Below, piece after piece: positions 27,336-35,359 of a DNA stretch of 64,000 bases. This DNA comes from Pandoraea apista. Lineage in GTDB: Bacteria; Pseudomonadota; Gammaproteobacteria; Burkholderiales; Burkholderiaceae. Position 1 is the stretch's first letter, and each line of letters begins with the position of its first letter. Under the pieces are notes generated by a model, which worked only from the letters and a program-made list of their open reading frames with translations, was not told where the DNA came from and did not search any database. The translations under genes and the position numbers were made by a program. The stretch lies in the NCBI RefSeq assembly GCF_001465595.2, contig NZ_CP013481.2:5429968-5493967 (forward strand). The letters are read 5' to 3'.

Positions 27336-28210
27336 ACCTTACGTACCTCCGCGCGACCGAACATGCCGTCCGGACGCATCGCCAGCAACACAATGACCAG
27401 TCCGAACGTAATGATTTGCGTGTAGCTCGACCCCAGCGTCGCGGTAATCATCGCTTCGGTTACGCCGAACAGCAGACCGGCAACCATCACGCCCCACGCA
27501 CTGGACAGTCCGCCAAGAATTGCCACGGCAAACGCCTTGAGGCCGAACACCGTCCCCATGTCGGCCTGAACATTGAACAGCGGCGCGATCAGCACGCCGG
27601 CAACCCCTGCGAGCAGCGTCGACACCGCAAATGCGGCGGCAATGGTGCGTTGAATCGGGATCCCCATGAGTCTTGCGGCGTCGCGGTTTTGCACGACGGC
27701 GAGCATGGCCACCCCCCAGCGCGAGCGTCGCAGCACGTAGTGCAACACCCCCGCGAGCGCAAGGCCGACCACCGGGATCAACAGTTGCAGCGGATAAACG
27801 CCGAGTCCCGCGTCGCCGATCTGCAACGAGCTTTGCGCCAGCGACGACGGCAGGCTTCGCGGCTCGGTCCCGAAGCTGAGCATGACCACGTTGTCCAGCA
27901 CGATACCGAGCGCCACGGTCGCCATCAGCCACGCGCTGGACCCGCGCCGAACAAAGGGTTGCACCGCGAGCCGCTCCACAACCAGACCGTAGACGGCGCA
28001 CAGCACAAGGGCAGCGACGACCGCCAGCGGCATCGGCCAGCCGAGCGTCTGCGCGAACGTGTACGCCAGCACGGCGCCCAGCATCATCGAGCTACCCTGC
28101 GCGAAGTTGACCGTCGCACTCACCGCAAAGGTCAGATGAAAGCCGAGTGCCATGAGGCCGTACATACTGCCGAGCCCCAGGCCGGCGACGAGCGCCGAGA
28201 TCCATTGCAT
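27332..28210 (-). CDS. Branched-chain-type ABC transporter permease LivH
   Basis: A 292-residue inner-membrane permease of the LivH family with eight or so helices. Family landmarks are LGLGSMYGLMALGFHLTFAVSATVNFAQGS near the N-terminus and FGLKAFAVAILGGLSSAWGVM near 215. The start at 28210 (MQWISALV) is preceded by CGGAGGACTT, an excellent ribosome-binding site. It lies 56 bp downstream of the binding-protein gene and overlaps the LivMGF fusion by 4 bp. It forms the channel with the LivM part of the fusion. Confidence 0.93.
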   Translation of the reverse strand: MQWISALVAGLGLGSMYGLMALGFHLTFAVSATVNFAQGSSMMLGAVLAYTFAQTLGWPMPLAVVAALVLCAVYGLVVERLAVQPFVRRGSSAWLMATVALGIVLDNVVMLSFGTEPRSLPSSLAQSSLQIGDAGLGVYPLQLLIPVVGLALAGVLHYVLRRSRWGVAMLAVVQNRDAARLMGIPIQRTIAAAFAVSTLLAGVAGVLIAPLFNVQADMGTVFGLKAFAVAILGGLSSAWGVMVAGLLFGVTEAMITATLGSSYTQIITFGLVIVLLAMRPDGMFGRAEVRKV

Positions 28211-28266
28211 GAGAAGTCCTCCGGGATGCCGCCACGCGACATCCCTCAATACCGGTGACGTGTGAT

Positions 28267-29532
28267 TTACTTCGCCGCGACCTTCGCGCCTGCGGCGGAC
28301 ACCGGGACAATGCGGTTATCGATGAATTGCGCCCACACATAATCCTGGGCGGACAGCGCGTCATGTTGCTGGTCGGTGAACGGCTTCACGTACGTCTTGA
28401 TGAGGCCTTCATAGCGATCAATCTTGTAGAAACCACCGCGAATCGCATCGCCGTTCGTCGAACCCGCCTTGTCGATGGCAAGTGCGGTCAGACGCATGGC
28501 GTCGTAAGCGTTCGCCACCCCCACGGCCGGGGTAATGTCGTCCACGCCCTTCACGTCGGAATATTTCGCTTTTAGCGCGGCAACGACACGCGCGCTCACC
28601 GGCGATGTCGCGCCGAAGAAGCTATATGTCTGCACGAAATGCACGGCCTTGGCGTTAGGGCCGGCCAACTCGGTGAAGCGTCCGCCCGCCGGGCCCCAGT
28701 GCGACACGATAGGCACCTTCCACCCCATGCGGTCGAGCGACTTCACCACCTGCGCCGACGGTCCGACGTTGCCGACCATCAGCAATGTGTCGGCCCCGGC
28801 GGCCTTGAGACGGCCGAGCTGCGGCGTAATGTCCACGTCGTTCGCTTCGAATTTCTCCACGCCGGCGGGCTTCATGCCTTTCGCCGCCAACGCGGCCACG
28901 ATGCCCTTCTCGTTCGATTCCCCCCAAGGATTGTTCACGAGAATCAGACCGAGCTTCTTCGCGCCGAAGGTCTCCTGAGCGTGAGCCACCATGGCGCTGT
29001 CGACGATTTCATCGACCGCCGACACGCGAAACACATAGTTCGGATTAGCGCCATTGCGAGTGATCGGTGTGCCCGCTGCCCACGGGCCCATGAACGGCAC
29101 CTTCTCCTGATTGGCGATGGGCACGATCGCCATCGACACCGGCGTGTCGAGCCCGCCGAACAGCACCGCGACCTTGTCTTTGTAAATCAGCTCGCGCGCC
29201 GCAAGCACGCCTTTGGCCGGATTGCCTTCGTCGTCGCGACGCACCAGTTCGAGCTTGCGACCGCCGAGCACGCCACCGCTCGCGTTTATCTCGTCGATGG
29301 CTATCGTCATGCCGCGCGTAAGCGCCTCTCCGGCACGCGCCGATTGCCCCGAGAGCGCGGTAACGAGTCCGATCTTGATCGTGTCCGCCGCGTAGCTCGA
29401 GACACTGACGAACGACATACCGGCTGCCGCCAGCGCAAGCGCACCGGCGCAGAGCCAACGCCGGCGAGATGAGGCCGACGCCGCCGTCGTGTCGTGGGCG
29501 CAAGCGGCGTTGGAACGTACAGATGCAGACAT
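28267..29532 (-). CDS. ABC transporter substrate-binding protein (LivJ/AmiC-type)
   Basis: A 421-residue type-I periplasmic binding protein. The N-terminus (about 1-48) is a long signal peptide with a Tat-like SSRRRWLCAG segment before the hydrophobic stretch and a cleavage region near SSYA. The mature part begins ADTIKIGLVTALSG, the hallmark of the LivJ family. The start at 29532 has GGAG in front. It is the first gene of the minus-strand run SBP, livH, livMGF fusion, gamma-glutamyltransferase, so it probably delivers a gamma-glutamyl or amide compound; that is inferred from the operon. Confidence 0.9.
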   Translation of the reverse strand: MSASVRSNAACAHDTTAASASSRRRWLCAGALALAAAGMSFVSVSSYAADTIKIGLVTALSGQSARAGEALTRGMTIAIDEINASGGVLGGRKLELVRRDDEGNPAKGVLAARELIYKDKVAVLFGGLDTPVSMAIVPIANQEKVPFMGPWAAGTPITRNGANPNYVFRVSAVDEIVDSAMVAHAQETFGAKKLGLILVNNPWGESNEKGIVAALAAKGMKPAGVEKFEANDVDITPQLGRLKAAGADTLLMVGNVGPSAQVVKSLDRMGWKVPIVSHWGPAGGRFTELAGPNAKAVHFVQTYSFFGATSPVSARVVAALKAKYSDVKGVDDITPAVGVANAYDAMRLTALAIDKAGSTNGDAIRGGFYKIDRYEGLIKTYVKPFTDQQHDALSAQDYVWAQFIDNRIVPVSAAGAKVAAK

Positions 29533-29893
29533 GAGCAATCTCCGTGAGGAAGCTTCAGAAGCGAATCGAGAGCGGACCAATCCCGGTCCCGGTGCCGGGA
29601 CATTGCCCGGACATGTCCCCGCCGTACGCAAGAGGCGTGCCACGTTGTCAACAATTCCTCCGAATCGCCCCGCACGAAACGCAGTGCAATGTGTTGACGA
29701 TCTGGCATTGAAATTGCGAACGATTGGTTGTGACGTTCGTTGACGATATGTTCTGCGCCAACTCGGAACGCGCCCGCACGGTCGCGGTGCGCAAATGTTT
29801 CAAGTCGGCTCACGACGTGAAAGCGAACGATGAACGAATGGCCCCTGACAGTGAGCACGCCTTGCGAGCCCCGCGAGGCAAAGACGACACCCG
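29533..29893. promoter_or_regulatory. Divergent control region of the Liv/GGT operon
   Basis: This 361-bp gap has no gene. It holds the inverted repeat TTGTCAACAA (29645-29654, TTGT-CA-ACAA), a GGACATGTCC palindrome (29609-29618) and two copies of GTTGACGAT (29693-29701 and 29739-29747). The part from 29640 to 29750 is the most AT-rich. TTGTnnACAA symmetry is compatible with a GntR/FCD-type operator, and a GntR gene is encoded just downstream at 30949. Confidence 0.5.
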
Positions 29894-30871
29894 ATGACTT
29901 CTGCCCTGACGCTTCCGGAACACGACGACTGCGCGAACACCGATACCCGCTTCGGCGCACTTCGCACGCACGACCGCTTCGACTATCTGCCGATCACGGC
30001 GCGCGACACCTATCGCTGGCCCAACGGCGCCCGCCTTGCCGTCTACCTTGGCTTCAATCTGGAGCATTTCGCTTTCGGTGAAGGACTGGGCGCGACCCTG
30101 GGCCCGCTCTCGCCGCAGCCCGACGTGCTCAACTTCAGTTGGCGCGAATATGGCAATCGCGTGGGAGCGTGGCGTTGTCTCGACTTATTCGACGATCTAT
30201 CGATGCCAGCCGGCGTCGTCGTGAATACGTCGCTGCTGGATCACTGCCCTTCGCTCGTGCACGCTTGCGTGGCGCGTGGCGACGAGTTGATCGGACACGG
30301 ACATACGAACGCGCATCGGCAGAGCGACTTCGAGTTTGCGCATGAGCACGACCTGCTGGCCCATTGCCGGGAGCGCCTGACGTCGGAAGCGGGATATGCG
30401 CCGGCGGGATGGCTATCGCCGTGGATATCGGAGACGCATCACACGCCGGATCTGCTCGCGCGCACAGGCTATCGCTACACACTGAACTGGTGTCACGACG
30501 ACCGGCCGGTGCGCATGCGCACCGCGCACGGCACGTTGTGGTCGGTGCCGTATCCGCAGGAGGTGAACGACATTCCGATGATCGTCGGCCGTCACCTCGA
30601 CGGTGTGGCCTTCGCCGACATGATTGCCGACCAGTTCGACGAGATGTACGCGCAGGCGGAACATCCAACGCGTGCCCAGCCGCTGGTCATGGGGATCGCC
30701 TTGCATCCGTATCTCGTCGGACAACCGTATCGCCTGCGCCATCTGCGTCGCGTGCTTACGCCCATCGCCGAGGCGGCGCGTCGAGGCGAGATCTGGCTCG
30801 CCACGCCGGGAAATATTGCGTCGCATGTCGCGGCCGTGAGCGCGACGCAACCCGACGCCGTCATGGGGTAA
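29894..30871 (+). CDS. Polysaccharide deacetylase family protein (PuuE-like)
   Basis: A 325-residue NodB-homology protein without a signal peptide. Segments recognised are RLAVYLGFNLEHF, GDELIGHGHTNAHRQ (metal-site His pair, about 138-142), GWLSPWISETHHTPDLLARTGYRYTLNWCHDDRP and PLVMGIALHPYLVGQPYRLRHL (about 262-283, the C-terminal His). This pattern matches the cytoplasmic branch that includes metal-dependent allantoinase PuuE and amide hydrolases, more than cell-wall deacetylases. It is divergent from the Liv/GGT operon, so it may act on an imported amide or ureide. The true substrate is unknown. Confidence 0.85.
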   Translation: MTSALTLPEHDDCANTDTRFGALRTHDRFDYLPITARDTYRWPNGARLAVYLGFNLEHFAFGEGLGATLGPLSPQPDVLNFSWREYGNRVGAWRCLDLFDDLSMPAGVVVNTSLLDHCPSLVHACVARGDELIGHGHTNAHRQSDFEFAHEHDLLAHCRERLTSEAGYAPAGWLSPWISETHHTPDLLARTGYRYTLNWCHDDRPVRMRTAHGTLWSVPYPQEVNDIPMIVGRHLDGVAFADMIADQFDEMYAQAEHPTRAQPLVMGIALHPYLVGQPYRLRHLRRVLTPIAEAARRGEIWLATPGNIASHVAAVSATQPDAVMG

Positions 30872-30948
30872 GGTGCGACATGACGCTCAAGCTGCATTGC
30901 CTGGCGTGCCCCGACTGTTCCTCTTCGACCTTATTTCCGTCGTCGCCT

Positions 30949-31845
30949 ATGCCTGCCGACAAACCGACACCTCCTTCGCGCCGCACCGCCGGAAAATCCG
31001 CGCGGGCGGCATCCGCAACCGCGCTTTCGGTATCCGCGAACGATACAGAATCTCGCTTGCTGTCCCTGCATACCCCCGCTACGCAGGGCCTCGGCGACGA
31101 GAGCGCCGAAATGCGAATCGAGACGCATATCTATCGCACCATCGTCGATGGCGTGCTTGCGCATCGGCTTACCCCTGGCACGAAACTGCCGGAGCCTGAG
31201 TTGTGCCAACTCTTCGACGTGGGGCGTGCGGTGGTGCGCCGCGTGCTGGAGCGTCTGGCGCATGACGGCATCGTCACGTTGCGCCCCAACAAAGGGGCGG
31301 TGATCGCCGAGCCGACCCCCGAAGAAACCCGCGAGATCTTTGAAGCACGTCGCGCATTAGAACGCGCGCTGGTCGAACTGGCGGTCGCCCATGTGACCGA
31401 CGACGATCTCGCGATGTTGCGCCGTCAACTCGACGCCGAGCACGCGGCGATGCATCGCTTCGATCAGCCGTCATGGGCGCGTCTCGCAAGCGATTTTCAT
31501 TTGCGTGTCGCGGCGCTGGCCGGCAATGCGGTGCTGTTGCGCTATCTCACCGAACTGATCTCGCGTTGCTCGCTGATCGTCGGGTTATATGAGCCCCCGG
31601 GCTATGCCCCTTGCGAGCATGACGAACACACGGCCATCGTCGAATGCATCGCGCGGCGCGACGCTCCGGGCGCCATTGCCCGCATGCAGTCGCACCTCGA
31701 AGAACTTGAGCGGCGCATCGAGACAACCCGCATGCGCGGCCAGAAGAGTCTCGCATCGCTGCTCGGATTGCCGGAGGTGACATCGCCGGAAGACGTCGCA
31801 CCACCGTCAAACGCCGTCAAACGCGAGCGCCGCCGGAAAAGCTGA
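30949..31845 (+). CDS. GntR family transcriptional regulator (FCD-type)
   Basis: A 298-residue regulator. The winged helix-turn-helix spans about 55-120 (IYRTIVDGVLAHRLTPGTKLPEPELCQLFDVGRAVVRRVLERLAHDGIVTLRPNKGAVIAEP region), and the FCD effector domain follows (ETREIFEARRALERALVELAV, with later His residues in DFHLRVAALAGN and EHDEHTAIVECIA that usually bind metal). An Ala/Ser-rich N-terminal extension of about 50 residues precedes the HTH. The start is uncertain: ATG 30949 lacks a good ribosome-binding site, while an in-frame ATG at 30880 has AGG upstream. It probably controls the neighbouring deacetylase and the divergent Liv/GGT operon. Confidence 0.88.
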   Translation: MPADKPTPPSRRTAGKSARAASATALSVSANDTESRLLSLHTPATQGLGDESAEMRIETHIYRTIVDGVLAHRLTPGTKLPEPELCQLFDVGRAVVRRVLERLAHDGIVTLRPNKGAVIAEPTPEETREIFEARRALERALVELAVAHVTDDDLAMLRRQLDAEHAAMHRFDQPSWARLASDFHLRVAALAGNAVLLRYLTELISRCSLIVGLYEPPGYAPCEHDEHTAIVECIARRDAPGAIARMQSHLEELERRIETTRMRGQKSLASLLGLPEVTSPEDVAPPSNAVKRERRRKS

Positions 31846-31854
31846 GGACATGGC

Positions 31855-32490
31855 ATGGAAATCGACTTCCGCGAAATCACGGCGTACCAGCGCTACAAAC
31901 TGATGGCGAGTCTGATCGTGCCGCGTCCGATTGCGCTGGTCACGACGATCAACGAGGGTGGCGCCATCAACGCCGCGCCGTTCTCGATGTTCAACATGCT
32001 CGGCGAAGAACCGCCCATCGTGATGCTATCCATCAACCGGCGCGACGACGACTCGCTCAAGGACACTGCCGCCAATATTCTGCGCAGCCGCGAATATGTG
32101 GTGCATCTGACTGACGAAGCGATGACGGCGCGCATGCATGTGTGTGGCGACCGGTTACCTCCCAGCGAGAGCGAGTTGACGCACGCAGGACTCACACCGG
32201 TGGCAAGCAGTCTCGTCGCACCACCCCGCATTGCGGAAGCCCCGGTCGCGTTTGAATGCACGCTCTGGGAAACGCTGGAAACGCCGAGCCGTCATATCTT
32301 CATCGGACGCGTTGAGCGCATGCACGCCCGCGACGAACTGATCGATACCGAGCAATGGCGTGTCCGGTTGCAGAACTACTTTCCTGTGGGGCGTTTCGGT
32401 GCGAGCTTCTACGTCGATACCCGCAACCGATTCTCGCTGGAGCAAGCGTGCGGCCAACCCACGCTCAGCACGGCCGTCGACGAGATGTAG
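31855..32490 (+). CDS. Flavin reductase-like (FMN-binding split-barrel) protein
   Basis: A 211-residue protein of the flavin reductase-like family (PF01613). Typical segments are YKLMASLIVPRPIALVTTINEGGAINAAPFSMFNMLGEEPPIVMLSI at 15-60, shared with FMN-binding members, and HIFIGRVERMHARDELID later. These proteins either reduce FMN with NAD(P)H for a partner monooxygenase or bind FMN for other redox work. It follows the GntR gene by 9 bp and is probably co-transcribed. No monooxygenase is adjacent, so its partner is unclear. Confidence 0.85.
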   Translation: MEIDFREITAYQRYKLMASLIVPRPIALVTTINEGGAINAAPFSMFNMLGEEPPIVMLSINRRDDDSLKDTAANILRSREYVVHLTDEAMTARMHVCGDRLPPSESELTHAGLTPVASSLVAPPRIAEAPVAFECTLWETLETPSRHIFIGRVERMHARDELIDTEQWRVRLQNYFPVGRFGASFYVDTRNRFSLEQACGQPTLSTAVDEM

Positions 32491-32634
32491 CGAGACGAAC
32501 GGCGTGCGCGTCATCATGTCGAGATATCGGTGGCGGCACTCGGCCAGAAGCCGAGTGTCGCGGGAGTGGATGAAGCCATCATTTCGATTCGTTCCTTTCC
32601 GGTGAATGACATCCGGATCACGTTGTCCGGAAAC

Positions 32635-32671
32635 CAAAAAGAAACGCCCCCCCGGCAGACCGGGAGGGCGT
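32635..32671 (-). terminator. Intrinsic terminator of the MHS carrier gene
   Basis: On the minus strand, the stem starting ACGCCCTCCCGG pairs with CCGGGGGGGCGT across a short loop (plus-strand span 32644-32671) and is followed by TTTCTTTTT. It lies 87 bp after the stop of the gene at 32758-34092. Confidence 0.85.
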
Positions 32672-32757
32672 TCGAATCAGGATCTGATCGTATCGTCGCG
32701 TCCGCGCAAAGGCAACGCAATTTGCGGCGAGATTTTTGCGCGCGTTTCCGTCGGTAT

Positions 32758-34092
32758 TCAGTCGAAACGTCGGCCGCGCGTCTCAGGCATCTTCAGATAG
32801 ACGACGAGCGAGATGGCCGCGCAGATCGTAACGTACCAATAGAAGTACGACTCGTGACCGCTCGCCTTGAAGCGCAACGCCACGAACTCCGTCGTGCCGC
32901 CGAGAATCGCCGTGGTCAGCGCATACGGGAAACCGACCGCCAATGCCCGGATGCGCGGCGGGAACAACTCCGTCTTCGCCAGCATGTGCACCGACGTGAA
33001 GCCCGAGAGCATTACCAGCCCGGCGAACGACAACGCGAACGCCACCACCGGATCTTTCGTGTGACTGAGTGCGGTGAAGAGCGGCACGGAGAACAGCGTG
33101 GTGCTCACACCGAAGATCATCAGCACCTTGCGGCGGCCAATCACGTCCGACAACAACCCGAACAACGGTTGCAGCGGCATGTAGAGCAGCAGGGCCAGCG
33201 TGGAGACGAACGTCGACGACTCTTTCGACAAGCCGACCGAATTCACCAGGAACTTCTGCATGTAGACGGTGAACGTATAGAACGCCACCGTGCCGCCGAT
33301 GGTGATGCCGATCGCCAGCAGGATCTGACGCCAGTGCCCGAGCACTTCGCGGGCAATCGACGTCTCGCGCTTCTTCGCGCTATCGACGAACGCCTCGCTC
33401 TCCGTCACGTTGCGACGCATGTACAGCGCAAACAGCGCCAGCACACCACCGAGTACAAATGGGATACGCCACCCCCAATGTTCGATCTGCTCCGAGGTGA
33501 GCAATACGCGCTGCATCAGCAGCATCAGGCCGAGCGCGACGAGTTGTCCGGCAACCACGCTCACTTGCAGGAAACCGAGGTAGAAGCCTTTGCGATGCTC
33601 AGGGGCGACTTCGCTCAGGTACGTCGCGCTGGTGCCGTACTCGCCGCCCATCGAAAGACCTTGCAGCAAACGCGCCGCAATCAGCACCATCGGCGCGAAG
33701 ATGCCGATGGTCGCGTAGCCGGGGGTAAGCGCAATCATCATTGAGCCAACGCTCATCGCGAGCACCGATCCCGTAAGGGCCGCCTTGCGGCCTCGCCGGT
33801 CGGCGTATAGCCCGATGAGCCAGCTGCCCAGCGGACGCGCAACATAGCCCACCGCCGCAATCGCTGCGGTATTCATCAGTTGGACGGTCGGGTTGTCGCC
33901 GGGAAAGAACGCCTTGGCGAAGTAGATCGAGAAGATGCTGTACGCGAGAAAGTCGTACCACTCGATCAGGTTGCCCGCGAGGCCGCCGACGATGGAACCG
34001 ATCTTGACCGGCGCACGCGCGCCGGAAGCCGTGTGCGTCGAGCGCGATGTTTGTGGAGCGCGGGCGGCAAGGGAATCCGAGGGGGGCGTCAA
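32758..34092 (-). CDS. MFS carrier of the metabolite:H+ symporter (MHS) family
   Basis: A 444-residue 12-helix importer resembling KgtP/CitA/ProP. Landmarks are GNLIEWYDFLAYSIFSIYFAKAFFP (helix 1), YVARPLGSWLIGLYADRRGRKAAL (motif A), and RLLQGLSMGGEYGTSATYLSEVAPEHRKG. Family members import di- and tricarboxylates or betaines with protons. It lies 130 bp downstream of the isocitrate-lyase-family gene on the same strand and ends at an intrinsic terminator, so it is probably part of the sigma-54-controlled unit and may import the acid that the lyase cleaves. Confidence 0.9.
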   Translation of the reverse strand: MTPPSDSLAARAPQTSRSTHTASGARAPVKIGSIVGGLAGNLIEWYDFLAYSIFSIYFAKAFFPGDNPTVQLMNTAAIAAVGYVARPLGSWLIGLYADRRGRKAALTGSVLAMSVGSMMIALTPGYATIGIFAPMVLIAARLLQGLSMGGEYGTSATYLSEVAPEHRKGFYLGFLQVSVVAGQLVALGLMLLMQRVLLTSEQIEHWGWRIPFVLGGVLALFALYMRRNVTESEAFVDSAKKRETSIAREVLGHWRQILLAIGITIGGTVAFYTFTVYMQKFLVNSVGLSKESSTFVSTLALLLYMPLQPLFGLLSDVIGRRKVLMIFGVSTTLFSVPLFTALSHTKDPVVAFALSFAGLVMLSGFTSVHMLAKTELFPPRIRALAVGFPYALTTAILGGTTEFVALRFKASGHESYFYWYVTICAAISLVVYLKMPETRGRRFD

Positions 34093-34222
34093 AATCTGTC
34101 TCCAACACTTGTTGTTTGTTGCAGTCGTGCAGTGATGCCGTGCTGCTGGAAATGCAAGCGACGCCGCGAACGGCCGGCGTCGCTGTCATGCGTATTCAAG
34201 GGAATCGGTTCGCGCCGCGTGC

Positions 34223-35104
34223 TCAGTCGGCCGCGTACTTTTTGTCGAGCGCGTCGTAGAAGGGCTTGTTCACCAGACGCTGACGTTCCGCGAAGGGCAC
34301 GACAAGCGACGGATCTTCGTCCAGACGCCCGCTGTCGCGCAGCGTACCCAGCGCCTTTTGCATGCCGAGCACGGCGCTTTGCAGCGCGGCGTTCGCATAG
34401 AGCACAATGCCGTAGCCCAACTCGGCCAGACGCGGTTGCGATTGCGTCGGTGTCTTCCCGCCAATCACGATGTTGATCAACTGCGGACGATCGAACAGCG
34501 CCGGCAGGCGTTCGATATCGGCGAGCGTTTCCGTCGCTTCGATGAACAGAATGTCCGCGCCAGCGTCAATGAAGCGGCGTCCGCGCTCGATAGCGGCTTC
34601 GATACCTTCGACGGCCGCTGCGTCGGTACGCGCGATGATTTGCAGATTGGCGTCTTCACGCGCATCGACCGCCGCACGGATCTTGCCGACCATCTCGTCG
34701 GCACCAATCACCGCCTTGCCGTTGAAGTGACCGCACTTCTTGGGCAGCACCTGATCTTCGAACTGGATGGCGTCGGCGCCGCTGCGCTCAAGCACGCGCA
34801 CCGTATGACGCACGTTGAGCGCATTGCCGAAACCGGTGTCGGCATCGACGATGATCGGCAGCGACACGGCGTCGCGCACCCGCGCAGTGTGCTCGGCCAT
34901 CTCGGCGAGGCCCACGAACGCGAGGTCGGGCAGGCCCAACGACATATTGGTGACGCCCGCGCCGGTGAGGTACAGCGCTTCGAATCCGGCGTCTTCGATC
35001 ACGCGGGCCGAGAGGGCGTTGAAGGCGCCGGGCACGAGCAGCCCCTGGCGGGCCTCGACCTTGCGGCGGAAATTGGCGCGACGTTGCGCGGTTGCAGTGG
35101 TCAT
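34223..35104 (-). CDS. Isocitrate lyase / PEP mutase family lyase
   Basis: A 293-residue TIM-barrel enzyme. Signature elements are PIIVDADTGFGNALNV (metal-binding DADTGFG, about 86-92), FEDQVLPKKCGHFNGK (catalytic KKCGH loop, about 117-122) and LQIIARTDAAAVEG. Members cleave or decarboxylate 2-hydroxy or 2-oxo diacids (2-methylisocitrate, 2,3-dimethylmalate, oxaloacetate). The KKCGH loop supports a lyase rather than a phosphonomutase. The start at 35104 (MTTATAQRR) is the family start. It has an exact sigma-54 promoter 55 bp upstream and is divergent from a PrpR-type activator. No prpC or prpD-type genes are adjacent, so 2-methylisocitrate is not assured as substrate. Confidence 0.88.
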   Translation of the reverse strand: MTTATAQRRANFRRKVEARQGLLVPGAFNALSARVIEDAGFEALYLTGAGVTNMSLGLPDLAFVGLAEMAEHTARVRDAVSLPIIVDADTGFGNALNVRHTVRVLERSGADAIQFEDQVLPKKCGHFNGKAVIGADEMVGKIRAAVDAREDANLQIIARTDAAAVEGIEAAIERGRRFIDAGADILFIEATETLADIERLPALFDRPQLINIVIGGKTPTQSQPRLAELGYGIVLYANAALQSAVLGMQKALGTLRDSGRLDEDPSLVVPFAERQRLVNKPFYDALDKKYAAD

Positions 35105-35158
35105 GGCGTTTGTCTCCGTAACGGCGGTATGGGGATATCGGTAAATGGGTCTACCGTT

Positions 35159-35174
35159 TGCAATCTGCGTGCCA
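35159..35174 (-). promoter_or_regulatory. Sigma-54 (-24/-12) promoter of the lyase gene
   Basis: On the minus strand the sequence TGGCACGCAGATTGCA fits the sigma-54 consensus TGGCACG-N4-TTGCW exactly. It points towards the lyase gene; transcription would start about 12 bp downstream, near 35147, leaving a leader of about 43 nt before the ATG at 35104. Confidence 0.9.
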
Positions 35175-35276
35175 GTCGCCACGACACTTGAGAACGCGAC
35201 ACAAAGGCTTGTCAAATCATGGGCTTGCGCTGAGCGGCCCGTTTTCTGTGGATGTGGCAGAATCGGCAAACAGAAA

Positions 35277-35336
35277 ATGAAACGTTTCATGAAACGCTTT
35301 TGAAACACTCATGAAACGGTGCGCCATGCGTTTCAT
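35277..35336. promoter_or_regulatory. Upstream activator sites for the PrpR-type regulator
   Basis: Five copies of an ATGAAACG-type half-site are packed here. There is a perfect palindrome ATGAAACGTTTCAT (35277-35290), a second direct ATGAAACG overlapping its end (35289-35296), a weaker TGAAAC (35301-35306), and an inverted pair ATGAAACG (35311-35318) and CGTTTCAT (35329-35336) with a 10-bp spacer. They lie 100-180 bp upstream of the sigma-54 promoter and immediately before the activator gene, a typical enhancer position. Confidence 0.82.
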
Positions 35337-35359
35337 CAGTGCCGTACGGAGACATCGAC

